DNA from: UBA1550 sp049294435
Lineage (GTDB): Bacteria > Patescibacteriota > Minisyncoccia > Phycocordibacterales > UBA1550
Length of the DNA stretch: 5,810 nucleotides
Direction of reading: 5' to 3'
Assembly: GCA_049294435.1 (NCBI GenBank)
Contig: JBAQCU010000015.1
Location: 1-5,810 of the forward strand
A program made the position numbers and the translations under genes. Of this stretch, positions 1 through 3,788 are shown one piece after another (position 1 is the stretch's first letter; every line of letters starts with the position of its first letter). The notes under the pieces were generated by a model. It made no database searches, was not told the DNA's origin, and worked only from the letters and a program-made list of their open reading frames with translations.

Positions 1-65
1 TTCCTCTAATTTGGGAGAAAATTTCCTCCTGGAAAAATAAAACCAAGTAAGAAGAGCAATTTGAG

Positions 66-99
66 AAAAAACCGCCCCTTGAGAGGAGCGGATTTTTTT
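66..99. terminator. Bidirectional intrinsic terminator
   Basis: The stretch 72-91 folds into a hairpin: CCGC pairs with GCGG, there is one C-A mismatch, then CCT pairs with AGG around a TGAG loop. It is flanked by A6 on the left (66-71) and T7 on the right (93-99). Read on the minus strand, the hairpin directly follows the VKOR stop codon and is followed by a U-run, so it should end the dsbA-VKOR transcript. Read on the plus strand it also has a U-run and could end a transcript entering from the left. Confidence 0.75.
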
Positions 100-619
100 A
101 TTTTATTTTTCTATAAACAGTAATACCGAGCGCAAAGAGAAGTGTTGAAACGAAAGCGGACAGAATGCAGTAAACACAAAATGCGCCTATTTTAAATTTT
201 TGAATGTAGATGAAGTATGCGGAGGATAGGAAGCCAAGTGTTGCTGCAACAGTAATGAGTTTTCCAACAAGGAGATTTTTTGTATCCATATAGAGGAGCG
301 ACAGAAAGCCAATACCGAGATAGAAGAGCACGCCCCATGCCGAGAGTGGCACACCAAAAAGTACAGAATAAGGAGATTTTGAAACTGTGTCACACCCACT
401 CGTGACGAAGCAAGGTATTGGCGCTCCAGATATGCGCTTTGTGAGGAGAAACGCCGAATCAGTAAAGCCAATAAGCGCGAGAGCTATGATTGACCACAGA
501 ATAATGTTAGGGACATGCCCCGTTAGGGAGCGCACAGGACTTATTGGTTCATTGTTAAACATTGGTTTAGAAAAATTGCTGAGCTTATTTATTTTCTCTA
601 TCGGGATGCGTGATTGCAT
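98..619 (-). CDS. VKOR-family membrane thiol oxidoreductase (DsbA reoxidase)
   Basis: This integral membrane protein of the vitamin K epoxide reductase family would reoxidise a periplasmic-side DsbA partner and pass electrons to a quinone or other membrane acceptor. Counting from the ATG at 619, there are four hydrophobic segments (about 38-60, 94-111, 118-140 and 146-168). The family's two cysteine pairs are present: C70 and C76 in the loop after segment 1, followed by the typical SPYSVLFGVPLSAWG stretch, and the catalytic CVYC motif (C148, C151). There is no fused thioredoxin domain; the neighbouring DsbA supplies that role. The start is uncertain. A TTG at 625 is in frame upstream. The ATG at 619 overlaps the dsbA 3' end by 35 bases, suggesting translational coupling. 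An ATG at 562 would avoid the overlap. None has a clear Shine-Dalgarno sequence. The roughly 35 residues before segment 1 look unconserved and include a repeat-derived stretch (SPVRSLTG). Confidence 0.88.
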   Translation of the reverse strand: MQSRIPIEKINKLSNFSKPMFNNEPISPVRSLTGHVPNIILWSIIALALIGFTDSAFLLTKRISGAPIPCFVTSGCDTVSKSPYSVLFGVPLSAWGVLFYLGIGFLSLLYMDTKNLLVGKLITVAATLGFLSSAYFIYIQKFKIGAFCVYCILSAFVSTLLFALGITVYRKIK

Positions 620-1256
620 ATTCAATAAGAGCTTTTAGTTCCTGCGCCGACCGAGGATTGTCTGACTTCTTTCCGTTGATAAAGAATGTTGGCGTCTGAT
701 TTACTTGAGAAAGTTTCCCGCTCTGGAGGTCGCGAGCGACTTTTGCTTTTACAGCGTCGCTCTTTACATCAGCCTTGTACTTTGCCATATCTAGACCTAG
801 CTTTTGCGCGTAGCCTTCAAAAGTTATTTGAGCGCTCACGCTTTCAGACCAATCATTCTGATTTTTGAAAAGCATATCAGCCATTTCCCAGAATTTACCT
901 TGCATGCCAGCCGCTTCTGAAGCGTATGCCGCAGGAACGGCATTTTTGTGTTGCGGAAGTGGGAAGTGACGATAGGTGAACGAAATTTTATCCTTATACT
1001 CGGCAAACATTTCTTCAAGCATTGGGTAGTATGCCCCACAGGCAGGACATTGGAAATCGCTGTATTCTGTCAAAGTTACTTTTGGTGTTTTTGAACCTTT
1101 AGTCCAGTCGGTTTGGTCGAGAGGGAGGCTCATTGTGCCGTCCTTGCGTGGGAGCTCAGCCTTTGGGCCAGTTGCCACCTGATAGGCGCCAATTCCAGCA
1201 ATCGCAACAACGAGTACCGCTGAAAACCAAATAATCATTCTTTTTTGTGTATCCAT
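585..1256 (-). CDS. Membrane-anchored DsbA-family thiol:disulfide oxidoreductase
   Basis: This 223-residue protein would introduce disulfide bonds into exported proteins on the outer face of the membrane. Residues 8-26 form an uncleaved-looking hydrophobic anchor after a short basic N-terminus. The thioredoxin fold begins near residue 57. The active site is CPAC (C70, C73) in the context YSDFQCPACGAYYP, the helical insertion typical of DsbA_2/thioredoxin_4 proteins covers about 100-175, and the cis-proline loop is TPTFFING (P189). Length is usual for this family. The ATG at 1256 is supported by GGAG five bases upstream. The VKOR gene overlaps its 3' end, and VKOR proteins are known partners that reoxidise DsbA, so the pair forms a complete oxidative-folding unit. 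The SD lies inside a hairpin (see 1260-1281). The exact subfamily (DsbA, BdbD-like or DsbG-like) cannot be settled from the sequence alone. Confidence 0.93.
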   Translation of the reverse strand: MDTQKRMIIWFSAVLVVAIAGIGAYQVATGPKAELPRKDGTMSLPLDQTDWTKGSKTPKVTLTEYSDFQCPACGAYYPMLEEMFAEYKDKISFTYRHFPLPQHKNAVPAAYASEAAGMQGKFWEMADMLFKNQNDWSESVSAQITFEGYAQKLGLDMAKYKADVKSDAVKAKVARDLQSGKLSQVNQTPTFFINGKKSDNPRSAQELKALIEYAITHPDRENK

Positions 1257-1259
1257 AGT

Positions 1260-1281
1260 TTCTCCATGTTACCATGGAGAA
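1260..1281 (-). promoter_or_regulatory. Hairpin covering the dsbA ribosome-binding site
   Basis: On the minus strand the arms TTCTCCATG (1281-1273) and CATGGAGAA (1268-1260) pair perfectly over 9 bp around GTAA, a GNRA-type tetraloop. The downstream arm contains the GGAG Shine-Dalgarno sequence of dsbA, and the start codon follows after three bases. If the transcript begins upstream of 1281, the fold would hide the SD. If the promoter proposed at 1283-1310 is used, transcription would start near 1276 and remove most of the upstream arm. Confidence 0.5.
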
Positions 1282-1282
1282 G

Positions 1283-1310
1283 TCTATAAAAAAAGTCCTT
1301 TCATGGCCAA
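1283..1310 (-). promoter_or_regulatory. Possible dsbA-VKOR promoter
   Basis: On the minus strand TTGGCC (1310-1305) and TATAGA (1288-1283) are separated by 16 bp and resemble -35 and -10 boxes of the housekeeping sigma factor. They lie just upstream of dsbA, in the right orientation for the operon. The -35 match is only partial, so this is a weak call. Confidence 0.3.
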
Positions 1311-1314
1311 GCCA

Positions 1315-1330
1315 CGAACCAGCTGGTTCG
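1315..1330. repeat. 16-bp perfect palindrome
   Basis: CGAACCAGCTGGTTCG reads the same on both strands. It sits just upstream of the possible dsbA -35 box, where a dimeric regulator could bind, or it could fold as a 6-bp RNA hairpin with an AGCT loop. It has no T-run, so it is not an obvious intrinsic terminator. Function is unknown. Confidence 0.55.
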
Positions 1331-1335
1331 AAGTT

Positions 1336-1359
1336 GAAAGTCCTTAATGTTAAGGTTTC
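1336..1359. repeat. Imperfect palindrome centred at 1348-1349
   Basis: CCTTAA (1342-1347) and TTAAGG (1350-1355) are perfect inverted repeats around TG. The flanking GAAA (1336-1339) and TTTC (1356-1359) extend the symmetry with a GT bulge on the left. It could be an operator or a small hairpin; no T-run follows. Confidence 0.45.
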
Positions 1360-1374
1360 GCACTCGCTTTTAAT

Positions 1375-1402
1375 ATTCCAAATTCAACATTCCATATTCT
1401 GT
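1375..1402. repeat. Degenerate 7-bp tandem repeat upstream of pgi
   Basis: Four consecutive heptamers share ATTC at the start: ATTCCAA, ATTCAAC, ATTCCAT and ATTCTGT. A similar heptad array lies just after pgi (2864-2891). Each array is closely followed by, or merges into, a larger inverted-repeat structure. The function is unknown. Confidence 0.5.
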
Positions 1403-1431
1403 CAAAAGTCGTGTAGAATAGATGGATATGA

Positions 1432-1554
1432 ATCCCGTTAGAGGTCACACAGTTTGTAGAACTGAGAGATGTGACTATACTGATAGGTGATATATTATTA
1501 ATAAACACTAATTAACTACGGAAATTTTTAATAATTTCCTACCTCTAACGGGAT
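1432..1554 (+). repeat. Inverted-repeat element in the pgi leader
   Basis: ATCCCGTTAGAGGT (1432-1445) and ACCTCTAACGGGAT (1541-1554) are perfect 14-bp inverted repeats around a 95-base interior. Next to the left arm, and overlapping its last two bases, is a second stem: GTCACA (1444-1449) and CAGTT (1450-1454) pair with AACTG (1460-1464) and TGTGAC (1470-1475), with AGAGA bulged on the 3' side. A third stem pairs GGAAATT (1520-1526) with AATTTCC (1533-1539). The whole can be drawn as a branched RNA closed by the 14-bp stem. The A and T of the pgi ATG are the last two bases of the right arm. It may be a member of a dispersed repeat family (a recollection from CPR genomes, unverified here), a structured leader, or both. 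Confidence 0.7.
1471..1498 (+). promoter_or_regulatory. Possible pgi promoter inside the repeat element
   Basis: GTGACT (1471-1476) and TATTAT (1493-1498) are spaced by 16 bp and resemble weak -35 and -10 boxes. Use of this promoter would start the transcript near 1505 and leave out the left arm of the inverted repeat. A rival -10 box, TAGAAT at 1414-1419, would start transcription near 1426, just before the element, but lacks a good -35. Neither is strong. Confidence 0.25.
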
Positions 1555-2854
1555 GAAATACCAAGGATATGCGAACGAAAATGGAACAGCGGTTGATACA
1601 AGACGCGTTGAGGAATATGTCGCAAAAATGCGTTGTGCGATGAGCGACCGTTCATACGCTACTCCAGAGGCATCGCTTAGGTTGCCTTTTGACGAGGAAC
1701 TTCTCAAGAAATCAAAAACACTTGCAAGTAAATTGGCTGGACCAAAACTTTCGTATATTTTGGATATTGGTATTGGAGGTTCAAACCTCGGTGCAAAAGC
1801 GCTATATGAGGCAACTGCCGGAATAATGGACGCACACACGCCGTTCGTTCCGAAGATGCTTTTTGCGGATACTTGCTCGCCCGAACTTCTTTCTGATATT
1901 ACAGAATTGCTTTTGGGGGAAATATTAGACAAGGAGGAACTTATTATTATTGTTGCAAGCAAATCGGGGACAACTACAGAGACGATTGCAAATGCGTCCG
2001 TGCTTGTGAGCGCACTCGAGCAAAAGTTTGGGTCACTCGCAGAACGCATCGTGTGTCTTACCGACGAAAAGTCACCGCTTTGGACTATTGGAGAGAAACA
2101 AAAATTTCATTTGCTTCCAGTTCCCAAAATGGTCGGCGGGCGATTTTCTGTTTTTTCTCCAGCAGGGGTGTTTCCTCTTTTATGCGCTGGCATAGAAGGG
2201 GAGGCACTTATGCGGGGAGCACAGTCGGTTATAAACGATGCTATAGATGGTGGTGACGAGAGTAGCTCATTCAAATCCGCGCGCGATATCATCACATGGC
2301 ACGAACAGGGTAGGATAGTGTTTGATTTTTTTGCGTTTCATCCAGAGCTTGAGTCTTTAGGCAAATGGTATCGTCAACTTTTTGCGGAAAGCATTGGAAA
2401 AGAAAAAACAATTGACGGCGCGCCTACAACGCATCGTATGGTGCCAACTGTTTCTATTGGTTCTACAGACCTTCATTCTGTGGAGCAGATGAACCTAGCT
2501 CAACCAAATATTTCCGCGCGTTTTCTAGTGCGAGCGCACACGCCCCATTGGGAGCATCAGTTTTTGGCAGAAGACAAAATCTTCGCGCCTCTTGTGTCGG
2601 GGGTTTCTCGTCGCGCTCCATGCGAGATTCTTGACGCCATTTACAAAGGGGTTACAGAAACATATCAATCGCGTGGAGTTTCCTACGGAGAAATCGCTCT
2701 CACCGATCTTGACCCGGAGTCTCTTGGCGCGCTTATGCAGTTTATGATGTGTACGGTTATGCATTTGGCTAACCTACTCCATATCAATGCCTTTGATCAG
2801 CCGAACGTGGAGGAATACAAGGAAGCCACCCGCAGGATTTTGAGCGGGAAGTAA
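1553..2854 (+). CDS. pgi: Glucose-6-phosphate isomerase
   Basis: This cytoplasmic enzyme interconverts glucose 6-phosphate and fructose 6-phosphate in glycolysis and gluconeogenesis. The 433-residue length fits the short bacterial form. Sugar-phosphate-binding elements are visible: IGIGGSNLG (72-80) and SKSGTTTET (137-145). GGRFSVFSPAG (195-205) matches PGI signature 1. The catalytic glutamate is E279 in QLFAESIGKE, the ring-opening histidine is H308 in STDLHSVEQ, and the C-terminal lysine is K423 in NAFDQPNVEEYKE, near signature 2. No catalytic residue appears missing. An in-frame stop at 1532-1534 limits the start. ATG 1553 is the first candidate but has no Shine-Dalgarno sequence and lies in the arm of an inverted repeat. 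ATG 1628 or 1640 would remove 25-29 residues of the N-terminal helical region. The gene ends with tandem stops TAA TAG. Confidence 0.95.
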   Translation: MKYQGYANENGTAVDTRRVEEYVAKMRCAMSDRSYATPEASLRLPFDEELLKKSKTLASKLAGPKLSYILDIGIGGSNLGAKALYEATAGIMDAHTPFVPKMLFADTCSPELLSDITELLLGEILDKEELIIIVASKSGTTTETIANASVLVSALEQKFGSLAERIVCLTDEKSPLWTIGEKQKFHLLPVPKMVGGRFSVFSPAGVFPLLCAGIEGEALMRGAQSVINDAIDGGDESSSFKSARDIITWHEQGRIVFDFFAFHPELESLGKWYRQLFAESIGKEKTIDGAPTTHRMVPTVSIGSTDLHSVEQMNLAQPNISARFLVRAHTPHWEHQFLAEDKIFAPLVSGVSRRAPCEILDAIYKGVTETYQSRGVSYGEIALTDLDPESLGALMQFMMCTVMHLANLLHINAFDQPNVEEYKEATRRILSGK

Positions 2855-2863
2855 TAGAATGGG

Positions 2864-2891
2864 ACATTTAACATTTAACATTTGACAATTA
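2864..2891. repeat. Degenerate 7-bp tandem repeat after pgi
   Basis: Four consecutive heptamers follow the pgi stop codons: ACATTTA, ACATTTA, ACATTTG and ACAATTA, and the next bases start a fifth unit with ACA. The third and fourth units also form the left arm of the inverted repeat at 2877-2961, so the array and the hairpin element are fused. The sequence is AT-rich and non-coding. Confidence 0.6.
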
Positions 2892-2961
2892 ACAGCGGAT
2901 TTTCGCTTTGCGAAAATCCGCTAGTCACATGTCTGCGAAGCAGTGTCACTTGTCAAATGTT
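2877..2961. repeat. Nested inverted-repeat element between pgi and the membrane-protein gene
   Basis: The outer arms AACATTTGACAA (2877-2888) and TTGTCAAATGTT (2950-2961) are perfect 12-bp inverted repeats. Inside are two hairpins. One is perfect over 13 bp, AGCGGATTTTCGC (2894-2906) with GCGAAAATCCGCT (2910-2922), around a TTT loop. The other is imperfect (2923-2950), with CTGC-GAA-GCAG at its tip. No T-run follows the 13-bp stem, so it is not a classical intrinsic terminator, although it may still end or protect the pgi mRNA 3' end. The three-stem shape resembles REP/BIME-type intergenic repeats. Confidence 0.65.
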
Positions 2962-2971
2962 CCCCCGGGTA

Positions 2972-2980
2972 TGGTACAAT
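2972..2980 (+). promoter_or_regulatory. Extended -10 promoter for the membrane-protein/kinase cluster
   Basis: TGGTACAAT is an extended -10 element (TG, one base, TACAAT). TTGTCA at 2950-2955 could be the -35 at a long spacing of 19 bp; it falls in the right arm of the inverted repeat. Transcription would begin near 2987, giving an AT-rich leader of about 24 bases with no Shine-Dalgarno sequence before the ATG at 3011. Confidence 0.5.
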
Positions 2981-3010
2981 ATATTCATTAGTAACTATTA
3001 ATTTTTATTT

Positions 3011-3424
3011 ATGAAGCACATTGGAAAATACGCAGGTGTACTCGCAATTCTAGCCGTGCCAGCATTTGCTTTTGCGGAGGGTGGCTTGAATGGAACATTG
3101 CAAACCTTGATAGCCATTGAGGATAAATCAAAAATGCTAGAGATGATTTCGCTCTGGGCGACGCTCATTGTGGCTTTTGTTACCAGTATGATGGTGTGGG
3201 TCGGAGGGAGACATATGCACGGCGGAGTTTTTGGAAGCGTTCTAACTTTCTTTAGTATTGGTATGACACTCATTTTTCTTGGTTTTGCAACAGAAGTGCC
3301 ATGGTTCCAAAGTTTTGACCGCCTTTATCTAAAAATGGTGCACGACTCATTGTATATTATTGGCTACATACTTATGGGTGTTGCTGCAAGCAAGCTCTTG
3401 AAGGTTATTAACGACGTAAGGTGA
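3011..3424 (+). CDS. Small membrane protein with N-terminal signal and three membrane segments
   Basis: I do not recognise the family of this 137-residue protein. The N-terminus (KHIGKY, then a hydrophobic stretch to about residue 20, then AFAEGG) looks like a signal peptide with possible cleavage after AFA, leaving a short outer segment (about 22-44). Three hydrophobic segments follow at about 46-64, 72-92 and 113-133, and the C-terminus is short and basic. The tight turn between segments 1 and 2 reads GGRHMHGG (H68, H70), and H111 precedes segment 3; these histidines could in principle bind a metal or haem, which is speculation. It is the first gene after a promoter-like sequence and lies upstream of an unknown 89-residue protein and a histidine kinase on the same strand, so a role as membrane sensor or accessory for the kinase is possible. 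The start has no Shine-Dalgarno sequence. Confidence 0.75.
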   Translation: MKHIGKYAGVLAILAVPAFAFAEGGLNGTLQTLIAIEDKSKMLEMISLWATLIVAFVTSMMVWVGGRHMHGGVFGSVLTFFSIGMTLIFLGFATEVPWFQSFDRLYLKMVHDSLYIIGYILMGVAASKLLKVINDVR

Positions 3425-3429
3425 GAGAA

Positions 3430-3501
3430 ATGAAAAAGTACTCTTTTACATTTCCGAGCCGAGGAGTTAATATTGTATCAAGTTATATTAAGGGTGAATA
3501 A
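3430..3501 (+). CDS. Possible 23-residue small protein
   Basis: An ATG five bases after the preceding stop codon opens a 23-codon ORF starting MKKYSFTFPSRG and ending YIKGE. AGGTG at 3419-3423 sits six bases before it, a better Shine-Dalgarno match than those of the neighbouring larger genes. The peptide is basic and shows no recognised motif. It could be a real small protein, a leader peptide coupling translation to the next gene, or chance. The remaining intergenic sequence (3502-3512) is AT-rich. Confidence 0.25.
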   Translation: MKKYSFTFPSRGVNIVSSYIKGE

Positions 3502-3512
3502 ATACTAATATT

Positions 3513-3782
3513 ATGGACAAATCAGAACAATACAAGGCTGTTATGTCAGAAATCATTACAAAGCAGAGCGTTATTCTCGGGCCAGATATGGCTATCGCTC
3601 GCGCAAAAAAGGTTTCTGGTATTGAGGTTGGAGATAAAGGTGAGGTATTGAGCGTCAGCGGTGACTCCGCAGATGCCCTCAAGCGTCTCATAGACACGTA
3701 TGTGGAACTATCAGGCCAGATAGTGAAGAATGCACTTGGGCCAATTTTTACAAAATACCCAGACATAGAACAGAGCCACTAG
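3513..3782 (+). CDS. Uncharacterised 89-residue soluble protein upstream of the kinase
   Basis: I cannot assign a family. The protein has no membrane segment and no cysteine. It reads as an N-terminal helix (about 3-34, containing ITKQSVILGPDMAIARAKKV), a beta-hairpin-like stretch (IEVGDKGEVLSVSG, 37-50), and a second helix (about 52-77, ALKRLIDTYVELSGQIVK). The pattern of hydrophobic and conserved-looking glycine positions suggests a real folded domain. It ends six bases before the histidine kinase ATG, so the two are probably cotranscribed and translationally coupled. That makes an adaptor, ligand-binding or regulatory partner of the kinase plausible but unproven. No clear Shine-Dalgarno sequence precedes the ATG; AGGG at about 3490 is too distant. 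Confidence 0.7.
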   Translation: MDKSEQYKAVMSEIITKQSVILGPDMAIARAKKVSGIEVGDKGEVLSVSGDSADALKRLIDTYVELSGQIVKNALGPIFTKYPDIEQSH

Positions 3783-3788
3783 AACAAT

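Larger units (their letters stand above)
1257..1552. other. Divergent intergenic region between dsbA and pgi
   Basis: These 296 bases separate two divergently transcribed genes and contain no convincing protein gene. From left to right they hold the hairpin over the dsbA SD, a possible dsbA promoter, a 9-base direct repeat AAAGTCCTT (1292-1300 and 1337-1345), two palindromes (1315-1330 and 1342-1355), a degenerate 7-bp tandem repeat (1375-1402), and most of the 123-nt inverted-repeat element that runs into pgi. A 20-codon ORF at 1428-1490 is considered repeat-derived and not a gene. Confidence 0.7.

Noticed and set aside
1..60. Possible degenerate repeat arm (CCTCTAA then GGGA) or 3' end of an upstream gene
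   Set aside because: The match to the CCTCTAACGGG arm is short and interrupted, and no reading frame or partner arm is visible.
1325..1332. GGTTCGAA resembling the T-loop of a tRNA
   Set aside because: The flanking bases do not form a T-stem and no acceptor or anticodon arm can be drawn; the sequence is explained by the palindrome at 1315-1330.
1428..1490. 20-codon ORF beginning MNPVRG at the left arm of the pgi-leader element
   Set aside because: It has no Shine-Dalgarno sequence, lies wholly in the structured repeat, and looks like a translation of the repeat itself.
1430..1556. Terminal-inverted-repeat transposon with target-site duplication
   Set aside because: Only a 2-bp GA could be called duplicated at the flanks, which is not convincing evidence for insertion.
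1528..2049. 173-codon minus-strand ORF opposite pgi
   Set aside because: It is antisense to well-supported pgi coding sequence, serine-rich and low in motifs, as expected for a shadow frame.
2894..2922. Intrinsic terminator for pgi
   Set aside because: The stem is strong but no T-run follows on either strand, so it is listed as part of the repeat element only.
2864..2961. Possible CRISPR array
   Set aside because: The repeat units are only 7 bp and contiguous, without spacers of regular length, and no cas genes are present.
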